A stretch of DNA of 64,000 nucleotides, taken from contig CAIVPR010000044.1 of NCBI GenBank assembly GCA_903907865.1, forward strand, positions 1 to 64,000. The letters are read 5' to 3'. The DNA is from an uncultured Acidobacteriia bacterium (lineage in GTDB: Bacteria; Acidobacteriota; Terriglobia; Bryobacterales; Bryobacteraceae). Below, piece after piece: positions 1 through 9,000 of the stretch. The translations under genes were made by a program, and so were the position numbers. The notes under the pieces are model-generated. The model had not been told where the DNA came from, made no database searches, and saw only the letters and a program-made list of their open reading frames with translations. Positions within the stretch are counted from its first letter, which is position 1. Each line of letters begins with the position of its first letter.

Positions 1-138
1 ACTTCTCACCGCCACCCAGACCTGCCGCATCCAAGGCCGCAATCCTCTCGACTACCTCAAACAGGCTGTCCACTCACACCGCGCGGGCCTTCCCGCACCT
101 TCGCTCCTACCCGCCAAACCACGGGCCTGAACTGTTAC
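1..138 (+). mobile_element. Right end of an IS66-family insertion sequence (rest lies left of the window)
   Basis: The first 130 bases encode the tail of an IS66-type transposase on the plus strand. The reverse complement of 129-138 reads GTAACAGTTC, which resembles IS66-family terminal repeats as I remember them. From base 139 onward the minus strand reads as normal DUF1156 methylase. The boundary near 138 is therefore inferred from where two coding signals meet. IS66 elements usually duplicate 8 bp; 139-146 would be one copy, but the other lies outside the window. Confidence 0.65.
2..130 (+). CDS. IS66-family transposase, C-terminal fragment (5' part outside window)
   Basis: Frame 2 is open from the window edge to a TGA at 128-130 and encodes 42 residues. 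It contains TATQTCRIQGRNPLDYL and then ends close to AGLPAPSLLP. This is the typical close of IS66 transposases: a Cys-Arg-x-Gln helix, then a Pro-rich tail ending in PSLLP. The fragment is too short to show any catalytic residue. It runs antisense to the last 28 codons of the methylase reading frame, which shows that those codons are IS sequence and not native methylase. Confidence 0.65.
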   Translation, partial: LLTATQTCRIQGRNPLDYLKQAVHSHRAGLPAPSLLPAKPRA

Positions 139-2433
139 CTGGTGCTGCTCAAACCACGCCAGCGCCCATCGTGTATCAGGGTCGAACTCGCTCTCCAATT
201 CGGATAGGACCTCGTCGAGCCCTTGATTAATCAGCGACAACGCAGTTCGGACGCGCATTGGCGAGCCGTCGGTTTCGAGGACTTTCTTATACCGGGAGAA
301 GACCGCCATGCCCGGGCCGATGGCCGCTTGCGCTAAATCCACGGGCGCAATGTTGCCCTTCTGTAGATTGCGCAGAGCCTGCGGTAGATCCCTCTTGAGA
401 GATGAGAGAAAATCTTTGCGAGTTGTGATCGGAGCATCATCAGGGCGAGGGCGGCACGCAAGAACAATTGAAGAGGCAAGGGCGTTGGCGCCAAGAGAGA
501 TGCTTCTGCCGGAGCGCTCACTCCGCGATGGCCATGTAGCCGTTACTTGGAAATCAGCGCGAATCAGACCCTCGAGCATGGTTTCCCATCCCGTAGAACT
601 CACCGAACCGTCACTTTCGTCATCTTCGTCGGTCTCGGACTGTTTGAAGGCGTAAAAAACGGTAAGGGGGAAGTCCGGATCTTGTGCACTTCGCAGTTTC
701 GCAAAGGCCTTTCCAAAGCCATCCTCAAAAAATTCTTGGGCGGCCTGTCTGCTCCCATTGAAGCGAAACGGCGTGGCAACAAGTTCTTGTCTCTTGGGAA
801 CCAACAGTGTACTGAATAGCTCTGGATACACCGACGACAGACTCCGGCGTAACCAGACATAGAAAAAGTCGGAGAGGTCAGCATACCCGATGTTGTCGTA
901 GTAGGGCGGATCGGTGGAATAGCAAGCACGGATGGTCGCTCCGGCTTGGCATGCATCGAGTTGGTTGATACGCCCAGGAATTGCCGCGATGGAGGCGTCA
1001 AGGCATCTCGCCGCAGATTCGAGATTGCCCGCGAAGTTTCCACCAGACTCACTAAACGGATTCGCCTCACCGAAGTCCCACGTCATGGCGAGAGCGTGAC
1101 GCCTAAAGGTGCTGACGACTAGTTCATTCTTCGGTTGGGCGCTCCAAGTGGCCAAAGTGCTCCAGAAGTCAGCGCATTTATCAACCGAGAACGCTAAATA
1201 TGTCGCTACGGCATCGGCATACTCAGGCGTTCCCCCGGCTCCGATGACCTGCTTGAGGGCCTCCGCTACCAGATCGCTCAACGTGGATAACGCCACAAGC
1301 TGGCGTGGAGTGAAAAGATCGCGATGCCGGGTCATGCCATAGATCTGGACCCTGAACCCCAAGGCCCGATCAGGCAACACCGTCTCTGGCACGTCGTGAG
1401 GCGTGGCAGCGTTTGCCACCGACTGGTGGACACTATCGGCCTCCTGATAAACTCGGCTGCGCTCGCCCTCGGCCACAATCGCCATCATCTGTGCGGCCAT
1501 CCGCCCGGAACGCCCCTCGGACCGAACATGGTCTAAAGGGACAGCAGTTCCGCAAACCAAGCACCTTGCACCCCTGCGGCTTACTGTTCCTTCGGGCGCA
1601 CCTTCACCAACTCTAACTTTGAACCGAACCGCCTTCTGGGCATGGTCCACTACGGGCTCAACCCATGTCTTCTTTCCGGGTTTGTTGGCAAGTGAGAACG
1701 ACCGAACGAGCGGCATTTGAGCTCCGCAGGCAGGATTGGGACACTTAACCGTCCGTGCCCAGATCCATGCAATGACCGTAGCGTCGCCCCCGTTTGGCAG
1801 CTTCATCTTGGGGTAGAAGTGCCCAATGCGCTCGAAGGCCCGGTCGCGCATCCACTGGCCGTAGTAGCGAACGTCGTCCGCCAATCCGCGAGCCCCAATC
1901 CACATACCCTTTCCGCTCATTCTCGACTTTGCCGCCGGATTCACCGGCGGTTGCCCTGCGAACTTGGGCGGGATTTCGACAAGAGCTTTCGTGATTAAAA
2001 CTGCAACCGGGTTTAAGTCGCTGCCGTACGCCTCTAACCCCAGACGCTGGGCCTCAAGCGGAATCGATCCGCCACCGCAAAATGGATCGTAGATCGGAGG
2101 CGGGTGACCATTAGTGGACTTCAGGATCTCGGCGTATGCCGCATCAAGAACGGCACGGTTATTGGAGTTCTCCCACAGAACAAGCTTCTCGATCAACCGA
2201 AACAGGCGTTGCCGCTCCTGGTCCTGATCAGCCTCAGTCGGAAACTGTTCGGGAAGGCTGGAAGGGTCATCCACGAGCGAGGCGAACAAGACCGCCCGGC
2301 AAGCCGCCAAGGGTCGGCGCGCCCACCAAAGGTGCAAAGTGGAGGGGTGCCCGTGCCGGATCGACTTCTCCCTTGCAGATTCTTTGTTGATCGCCTCCAG
2401 GGGCAGTGCCACTTCGATCAGCTTTTTCTTCAC
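52..2433 (-). CDS. DUF1156-type adenine-specific DNA methylase with zinc ribbon, C-terminus replaced by IS66
   Basis: The N-terminus (IEVALPLEAINKESAREKSI, then HLWWARRPL) is diagnostic of DUF1156/COG1743 methylases, which modify adenine in DNA and occur in phage-defence loci. DPFCGGG near residues 116-122 is the SAM-binding motif I, and DPPYYDNIGY near residue 510 is the catalytic DPPY motif. Two Cys pairs (CPNPAC and CLVC) fit the family's internal zinc ribbon. The last recognisable family stretch is WALAWFEQH, around residue 764. The remaining 28 residues are antisense IS66 sequence, and relatives continue well beyond this point. The start overlaps the upstream PLD-like gene by 4 bp, so it is the last gene of the operon. 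SAM and catalytic motifs survive, so partial activity is possible, but I suspect it is broken. Confidence 0.85.
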   Translation of the reverse strand: MKKKLIEVALPLEAINKESAREKSIRHGHPSTLHLWWARRPLAACRAVLFASLVDDPSSLPEQFPTEADQDQERQRLFRLIEKLVLWENSNNRAVLDAAYAEILKSTNGHPPPIYDPFCGGGSIPLEAQRLGLEAYGSDLNPVAVLITKALVEIPPKFAGQPPVNPAAKSRMSGKGMWIGARGLADDVRYYGQWMRDRAFERIGHFYPKMKLPNGGDATVIAWIWARTVKCPNPACGAQMPLVRSFSLANKPGKKTWVEPVVDHAQKAVRFKVRVGEGAPEGTVSRRGARCLVCGTAVPLDHVRSEGRSGRMAAQMMAIVAEGERSRVYQEADSVHQSVANAATPHDVPETVLPDRALGFRVQIYGMTRHRDLFTPRQLVALSTLSDLVAEALKQVIGAGGTPEYADAVATYLAFSVDKCADFWSTLATWSAQPKNELVVSTFRRHALAMTWDFGEANPFSESGGNFAGNLESAARCLDASIAAIPGRINQLDACQAGATIRACYSTDPPYYDNIGYADLSDFFYVWLRRSLSSVYPELFSTLLVPKRQELVATPFRFNGSRQAAQEFFEDGFGKAFAKLRSAQDPDFPLTVFYAFKQSETDEDDESDGSVSSTGWETMLEGLIRADFQVTATWPSRSERSGRSISLGANALASSIVLACRPRPDDAPITTRKDFLSSLKRDLPQALRNLQKGNIAPVDLAQAAIGPGMAVFSRYKKVLETDGSPMRVRTALSLINQGLDEVLSELESEFDPDTRWALAWFEQHQVTVQARGLAGRSEGAGRPARCEWTACLR

Positions 2434-3644
2434 AGCGTCAGTTGTCCTTGGGCTTTCGCCGCGTCAAACTCATCGTGGAGAAACTCAAGCTCAGGGATGT
2501 GCTTGCGCGCGACTTTAATGAAATCGGGATCAGTGAGAGATTCGTAGGTCACGCCTTTGAAAACCGCTTTAACCGTCATCTCTTCCAGTAGATCCTCCGC
2601 ATTGCCAAACGCTTTGGATAGTTCGAGCCGGAGTAAGCGTTCAATGCCGTCGGCGCCGGGGTTCGCTCTCCGAAAGCGATTCCATCTTTCTGGTGGCATC
2701 GCCGTAACGCTGGGGAGAAGCGCGGCTACCAGAAGTTCCCGGTTGGCGTCAATCTCCGCCTGCAGTTTCTTCTTCAAGAGACGCTGAAACCGTGCGACAT
2801 ATTTCCTGAGTGCGGTGAGAGCCACCTCAAAATCTGCCTTGTCCGTGCGCAGGATAACGGACCCGTAGCCGGGCAGTTGGATCAAATACCTCTTAACGAT
2901 GAATTGCTTCAGCTTGTTGACGCGGTCCCCTGAAAGGTCGGCATTGTCGCCAATCAATTTCGAGTTGCTGTTGACGAGCTTCTGAGCTTTAGGCTCTGTA
3001 GCAAGCATGAGGTCAGCGGGAATCTTTACCGTCTTCCGTGAAATGGACAGGCCGTGCATTTGAAAATCGACAAACTCGATTTGGGCGTTGAACACCCGAA
3101 CCTTACGAGCGATGTCGAACTTCATTACAGGGTTCGCCTTCAGGTCTTCCGACGTGTTCTTGACGTCGATTCCTTTGAGCGGCTTCGGGTCGAGATTCAG
3201 ATCACCGAGATTGGCTGCGGCGGCTTCGGTAGAAAGGATGGGCGTTTCCAGACGGATTGCGTTTGTCTTTTCACCGGGCTTTCCCCCTGCCTCAACAAGT
3301 AGCGGAGTCGGTGAATAGATGGTCGTAGTCTCGTCTGTAATCACCACGCCGATGCGGAGTCCAGGCTGTTGATGGATCTGAGAGCCAACCTTTGCCGCCG
3401 CGTCGTGGAGAAGTTGCAACGCGGCCATCTCGCCGAAGCCCATCCGGCATACCTCCGGGTCGGGGTCCAGAACAACTTGCACCTTGCTCGCGCCCAGTTG
3501 ATGCCACGTTTCGACGATCGCCTTTGCAACGGATTCAGAGAGACCCGGTGCGATCACTACGAGACGCTGGCGGGCGCACCGCACCAGTCCGATGAGGTCC
3601 GTGTCGGTCAGACCAAACGCAGAGCATTGCGGTGCGTCGCTCAT
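2430..3644 (-). CDS. PLD-like defence-operon protein lacking an HKD motif
   Basis: 404 residues. The first ~140 (VRCARQRLVVIAPGLSESVA, then VQVVLDPDPEVCRMGFG) look like the Rossmann-like start of a phospholipase D/nuclease domain. Where active PLDs have HxKx4D, the sequence reads LRIGVVITDETTTIYSPTP, with neither His nor Lys, so it is probably not a nuclease. The rest is mixed alpha/beta with a basic helical segment (ARFQRLLKKKLQAEIDANRE) and has no motif I recognise. It sits between the clamp-like gene (46 bp upstream) and the methylase (4 bp overlap) and is surely co-transcribed with them. It may be a DNA- or partner-binding subunit; that role is inference. Confidence 0.6.
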   Translation of the reverse strand: MSDAPQCSAFGLTDTDLIGLVRCARQRLVVIAPGLSESVAKAIVETWHQLGASKVQVVLDPDPEVCRMGFGEMAALQLLHDAAAKVGSQIHQQPGLRIGVVITDETTTIYSPTPLLVEAGGKPGEKTNAIRLETPILSTEAAAANLGDLNLDPKPLKGIDVKNTSEDLKANPVMKFDIARKVRVFNAQIEFVDFQMHGLSISRKTVKIPADLMLATEPKAQKLVNSNSKLIGDNADLSGDRVNKLKQFIVKRYLIQLPGYGSVILRTDKADFEVALTALRKYVARFQRLLKKKLQAEIDANRELLVAALLPSVTAMPPERWNRFRRANPGADGIERLLRLELSKAFGNAEDLLEEMTVKAVFKGVTYESLTDPDFIKVARKHIPELEFLHDEFDAAKAQGQLTL

Positions 3645-3690
3645 TTCCTGATCCTCCGCGCATTCTGTAGGGATGTCAGTGTTGGCCCCT

Positions 3691-4368
3691 TCATCGATTA
3701 AGTCCTGCCTTTTGCGTCCACGCGTTGCGGACGGCCTTATCCACCAACTGCCGAAGGTCGTCCGTCCCTACGCCGAAGGGTGCGAGCAGAATCCATGCCT
3801 TGGCAATGAGCGACCGCATCTTTTTCTCTTCCGCTGATGGCGAAATAGGTCCGTTCACATAGGTCTTCGAAACCAGTTCCTGCAGAGCTTCCGGCGAAAC
3901 TCGCAGGGACTTCAGGATAGCGGCGGCCGCGGCGATCAACTCGGCCTCGTCGGCTTCGGACAGTTCATTGCTCACCACGTGCTCCCCGGCCGTCAGGGAG
4001 CAATCTTCCGAATAGCGATTCAGATGCAGTCTTCCCGCATCGACTCGAAGATGAACCGGGTCGCCGGGTGGCAAGCGTCGGCTCATCCGCCCTACCCACG
4101 ACGCGGCGACGAATACCGGTACTGGCCAGCTTCCGCGGGCGGGCACGGTTGCCGCGGCACCGGCAGCCTCGATGGTCAGGCAGTCAGAATCGAAACGAAG
4201 GCCTATGTTCCCGGGGAATTTGCCGATCACTTGGGCAGCGATCTTCAGGGCCTGGGCAAAATCGGTTCGGGAGATATGGAGTTCATTTCCTGGCTGGGAA
4301 GGCAAGGTCACGCTGGTGAAGTCCCTCCCGCACCCTTTTGCTCCCAGGCGCATACGCTTTGCGGACAT
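3691..4368 (-). CDS. Small defence-operon protein, N-terminus possibly sliding-clamp-like
   Basis: 225 residues, no confident family assignment. Residues ~28-120 follow an alternating helix-strand pattern: ISRTDFAQALKIAAQVIGK, LRFDSDCLTIEAAGA, a prolyl strand, WVGRMSRRLPPGDP and LRVDAGRLHLNRYS. This resembles a single DNA polymerase III beta/PCNA-type clamp subdomain. The rest (~130-225) is predicted helical and charged. Clamp proteins are normally about 370 residues (DnaN) or 250 (PCNA), so this would be a partial or divergent form. Position between the AlbA-like and PLD-like genes places it in the defence operon. The alternative is an uncharacterised protein with a fortuitous pattern. Confidence 0.4.
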   Translation of the reverse strand: MSAKRMRLGAKGCGRDFTSVTLPSQPGNELHISRTDFAQALKIAAQVIGKFPGNIGLRFDSDCLTIEAAGAAATVPARGSWPVPVFVAASWVGRMSRRLPPGDPVHLRVDAGRLHLNRYSEDCSLTAGEHVVSNELSEADEAELIAAAAAILKSLRVSPEALQELVSKTYVNGPISPSAEEKKMRSLIAKAWILLAPFGVGTDDLRQLVDKAVRNAWTQKAGLNR

Positions 4369-4440
4369 GCCGGAGCATATAAACTCATGAAAACACGCGA
4401 CCTGCAGGATTTCATTTGCTCCGGTTTGCGCCAGTGGAGT

Positions 4441-6096
4441 TTATTTGGGTGCATAACTTTGCTCCTCGGGAATCCACCTGCCACCCCTCCTCGAACCGGT
4501 CAGCCGAATCCGGCCTTCCGCCCTCAATTCCTGGAGGAGTTTCTGCACCTGGCTGCGTGAGAGCGCCGGCAGGACCTGCTCCAGGTCGCGAAAGGCGCTC
4601 CCAGCCTCTTTATTCTCCTGTATGTGTTTGCAAAGAAGAGCCTTGTTTGTTTCGCGGTCCAGTCCTTTACGCCGAGTGTAGGCTCCGCCCTGCCCGAGAA
4701 AGGAATGGAACTTGCGAGAAAGGATGAACCGCACGCCGCGTCCGCGACCGATCCGCTCGATGATGCCCTCGTCCAGAAGGTGGGGAATCCGTTCTTTGAG
4801 ATCGTCAGACAACGCCTCTTCACGATGCACTGCGTCGAGTACCAGAATGTCCCGGGTGCCAAAGGTCGCCAGCCGTTCGGCGCCGATTTTTTGCAGGAAG
4901 GCCAGAAAGGCGGGATTCTGAATCTCCCCCCGCAATGTCAGTTCAACCTGGTAATCATCTGTCCTGGTGAAGTCCGGTTTCGGTTTTCCTTCCTTGATGG
5001 ACTCTTCGAACATCCGGTTTGCGCCCTGCCCCGAGCGTTCCACCAGACCGCATTTCGCGCATGCGTCTGCAATCCGCCGGTTCCGGGGTGACTGCCTCCA
5101 GAGGAGGTTCGCGGCGTTGATACCCGGAGGGAAGCCTCCGGGGCTGACAATTTCGAGCCGCCGGGGAAATTGACGAACGAAGACGGAACCGGGCATGCGA
5201 TAGTCGCGGTGAGCAAGCGCGTTGAGAACGGCTTCACGCACGACCGCTTCGTTGAACGCGGGAATGTCGCCCACGAAGAATCCTTCCCTGTAGTGGAGCA
5301 CTTCGTTGCGAAGATTGATTGTGTTCCACAACTCGTCCAGGTAGCCGAGAAACCCAGAGCGAAACTCGATTCGCTGTTGAAAGGGAATTGACGCTTCGCT
5401 GCTCCGGTATTCAAAAACCAATTCCGCCTGCGCAAGATGTCTCCCGAGCGCGGCGCGAGTTCCCAGCAGGACCAGCGCGGCATTCGTGAGCCTGTCACCG
5501 ACCATCAGTTCCGCATCTTCCACTAACTGTTTGGAAGTCATGCCCGCTAGTGCCGTGTTGCCGGACTTGCGCATCCACATATCACGGAAACGCGCTACCA
5601 AAGCTGGGTCCAGATCGTCGAGGCTAGTGTTGGGATTCAATTCGGCAGAGTAGTCCGGTCCTGATTCCTGAAATACCCCACGCAGTCGATCCGGCGAGAG
5701 TGGGCGCAACTCGTCGCCGGCGCGAGACCAGTACACGCCGTCGTATTGGATTGGCACACCAACCGGTCGCGGCGGGACATGGAAGACCAGCACCCGACCG
5801 TCGGCATGGAGGAACTCCTCGGAGGTAATCTGAATCCCGAGACGGTTGATCAAGCTGGCAACCGTTCTGCCCGGTTCCGCGAACGCGGTCGAGCCTACGA
5901 CGTGCCGGGGTCTCTTGTCGGTAACGCCGAAGATGATCTTGCCGCCACCTTCATTGGCCAGCGCGGCGCAGTATTTCGCCAGTGTCTCAAAGTGGAAGTT
6001 GTTCTTAGCTTCCTTGAACTCCAGACGCTCAGCTTCAGGTGCGGCGAGCCAGACATCCAGTTCGGCCAACCGTTGCGTCACTGGAGCCGCGGTCAT
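4441..6096 (-). CDS. AlbA_2/Schlafen-like, RecG-related DNA-binding protein
   Basis: 551 residues. The N-terminus (ERLEFKEAKNNFHFETLAKY, then ALANEGGGKIIFGV) is the AlbA_2 or divergent-AAA fold shared by bacterial Schlafen-like and RecG-like regulators. A middle block contains VREAVLNALAHRDY and LEIVSPGGFPPGI, the region often called HATPase_c_4. The C-terminal part (about 380-545) looks like winged-helix DNA-binding domains. Such proteins are frequent passengers of defence islands. The ATG overlaps the helicase stop codon (ATGA), indicating translational coupling. I see no disruption. Confidence 0.75.
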   Translation of the reverse strand: MTAAPVTQRLAELDVWLAAPEAERLEFKEAKNNFHFETLAKYCAALANEGGGKIIFGVTDKRPRHVVGSTAFAEPGRTVASLINRLGIQITSEEFLHADGRVLVFHVPPRPVGVPIQYDGVYWSRAGDELRPLSPDRLRGVFQESGPDYSAELNPNTSLDDLDPALVARFRDMWMRKSGNTALAGMTSKQLVEDAELMVGDRLTNAALVLLGTRAALGRHLAQAELVFEYRSSEASIPFQQRIEFRSGFLGYLDELWNTINLRNEVLHYREGFFVGDIPAFNEAVVREAVLNALAHRDYRMPGSVFVRQFPRRLEIVSPGGFPPGINAANLLWRQSPRNRRIADACAKCGLVERSGQGANRMFEESIKEGKPKPDFTRTDDYQVELTLRGEIQNPAFLAFLQKIGAERLATFGTRDILVLDAVHREEALSDDLKERIPHLLDEGIIERIGRGRGVRFILSRKFHSFLGQGGAYTRRKGLDRETNKALLCKHIQENKEAGSAFRDLEQVLPALSRSQVQKLLQELRAEGRIRLTGSRRGGRWIPEEQSYAPK

Positions 6097-9000
6097 GCTG
6101 GGATCTCCCCGCGGCTTAGGATGTCCTGAAGGTTGTAGTTGATGCTCTCTACGGCAAAATCGGGTTCCTGTTGGAAGGGCTGCCGGATATAGACGAGCTT
6201 TTCGTGGCCGTTCTCCACCTGCCCGATCGCAAGGATGAAGTCGTCCGGCTTGTTCAGAGCAGTGAGGATTTCATTTCGCGTGACCGTGACCGTGAGGGCA
6301 CCGAAGACGCGGCCCTTCACCTCAATGAATCGAAGCTTGCCATCCGGCAGGACCTTAGACTCAATGTCATACCCGCACTTTTTGTCGCTCACATCTGTCG
6401 GATGGTTGCCCAGAGCCTTCTCGGCGTTCATGACCATCCGCATGGCAAGCAGTTCCATCTGCTTGCGAGCTTCCGCCGAAGCAGCTTCATTCCCCAGCGT
6501 TTCATCGGAGAAGACACTCGGATCGGAAGGCGGGATCAGCTTCCTAACAAGCCCTACTGGCACTACAATCGATCCGCCGATCGCGACCGGCGGCAATGGC
6601 GAAATCTGGCGTTCGAGTCCGAGTTCCGCCATCCGCCGTTCCAGCCGTGCCTGAAGTTCATCAGCGCGCTGGCGGGCTTTCCCTGAGTTGATCTTCGCGT
6701 TGATCTTGCCCGCCAGTTCCTGATCCTTGAGCTGGTTCGCGCGATGATCCCAGTAGGTGATTTCCTTGGTCAGTCGGTCCTTCACGGCCGCCATGGTCCT
6801 GGTTACCAGATCTTCGCGACGCTTACGGACCTCGTTGAGGTGTACAGGAACAAGCTCCGTAATCGCGTGGACAACCACGACCGATTCAAGGTCGTTCTTG
6901 AGCCATGGCTGCGACTGCAGCGTCGCATCCAGACTGGTCCGTTCTTCAAGCGTGGCGGGCCGGTAGTCCAAGTACGGAGCGTAGCCAGCATTTCTTGTGG
7001 CACCAGAGGCATCGGTCTCCACGAACTGCAACTGCCGGGAGACGATGCGGCGGTTACCCGCCTTATCGTTTCCGTATGCAACGCTTCGCCCGTCCTGGAT
7101 TGTGTGTTCCAGATAGAAGAGCGCGCGAACCTCTTCACCTGCGTCGTCAGGATCTATAAGGACCGTGCCGCGCTTCAGCAAGTCACGATTCCGTTCGAGT
7201 ATCAAATCGATGGTTGCGCCCAGGAGCGGCTGACCCGGGCAGACGAAGGTCGCCAGCGGTTGCCCGGGCACCGCGAGGAGCGATTTTTCGAAGGTGACCC
7301 GTTCGTACTTTCCAAGAACCGGCTCTCCTGTGCCGATCAAACGGTCCCGCTGCCGGATCAGGGCAGGTACATGCGTAATTTCATAGCGTCTCGCTTCCCG
7401 CTCGCGGATGGTGCCGCCGAGCAGACGGAAGGCTTCGAGGAAGAACGACTCGATGAAGTGCGGCTGGAGCCGCCGCGCCTCTGAGCGCTCCATGTCTTCC
7501 CGAATTCTTTGGACTTGAGATGCGTCCATGCTGTCGTTGGCAAGAGCCCGCTCTTCAAGAAGTTCCTGACAGTGCTTGCGGTCGGTCAAGTTGTCGACGA
7601 TCTGGTGCAGGCGGGCTTTGACCTCGGGCTGGTCGCCATAGCGGATAGCCTCGATGAGCAGATCCCGGAGCCGCTGCTCGCGGAATAGCTGGCCCAGAAT
7701 ATCGAAGACGCCGCCACCGAGAGCCTTCCGCTCCTGCTCGATCTTTTCGAGGAGACGCTGGAACACATCGCCCTCGCGCGTCTCTTCCGCCAGCAGATTC
7801 CACAGATGGCAGACTTCTGTCTGGCCGATGCGGTGAATTCGTCCGAACCGCTGCTCCAGCCGGTTCGGGTTCCATGGCAGGTCATAGTTGACCATCAGAT
7901 GCGCGCGTTGCAGGTTGATGCCTTCACCGGCTGCATCGGTAGCCAGCAGGATGAGAACGTCCTTGTCCTGCTTGAAGGCCTCCTGCGCTTTGGTGCGTTC
8001 CTCGCGGCCCATTCCCCCATGTACCGTGACCAGGGCTTCGGGTGCTCCGAGAAGCGCGCGGAGCCTTTCCGTCAGGTAGTTCAGAGTGTCGCGGTGCTCG
8101 CTGAAGATGACCAGCTTGCGGCGGTGGCCGTGCGCATCAAACATCTCGGCCTGGTTCTGGAGGATCGCCGACAGTTCCTCCCACTTCTTGTCCGTGCCGC
8201 TGCGCCGGACCTTCTGAGCCAATGCTTCGAGGGTCTTCAGGATTTCAATTTCAGCCTGAAGCTCAACGATGGTACGCGCGGCCGTTGCCTGATCGACGAC
8301 CGTTTCTTCCGTCTCCTCCACCTCGGCATCCGGCGCATCTTCCAGATCGTCGAGGTCCTCTTCCGTGAGGGGCTTCAAGCCGGTTTCCTGAAGATCGGCC
8401 CCACGCTTGAGGATCTGTTCTTCGCGCAGACGCCTCTCCAAACGCTCGCGGCGGCGACGAAGGGATTGCAGGATCGCTTCGGGCGAAGACGCTAGGCGAC
8501 GCTGGAGAATGGTCAGTGCGAATCCGACGGTACCCTTGCGACCTTCACCCAGCGAATCCGCCCGGTTGAACTCGTCGCGGACATAATCGGTTACGGCCCT
8601 ATAGAGCGTGGCTTCGGCATCGGAGAGCTTGTACCCGACGGTGTAGGCTCGACGTTCGGGGAACAGCGGCTTTCCGTCGAACTTGAGCAACTGCTCCTTC
8701 ACCAAGCGACGCATTAGGTCTGAAGCATCCACGGTGTGCACGCCGTCGCGCGCCCGGCCTTCGAAACGGTCGCTGTCGAGCAGCGCCATGAACAACTGAA
8801 AGTCTTCCGGCTTCCCGTTGTGGGGCGTCGCGGTCATCAGCAGCAGATGCCTCGTGATCTGGCCGAGAAGTTGGCCCAGGCGGTAGCGCTTGGTGTATTT
8901 GGCCTCGCTGCCGAAGAAGGTGGCCGACATTTTGTGGGCTTCGTCGCAGACGATCAGATCCCAGTCGGTATTCTCCAGCTTCGCCTGAACATCCTCATTA

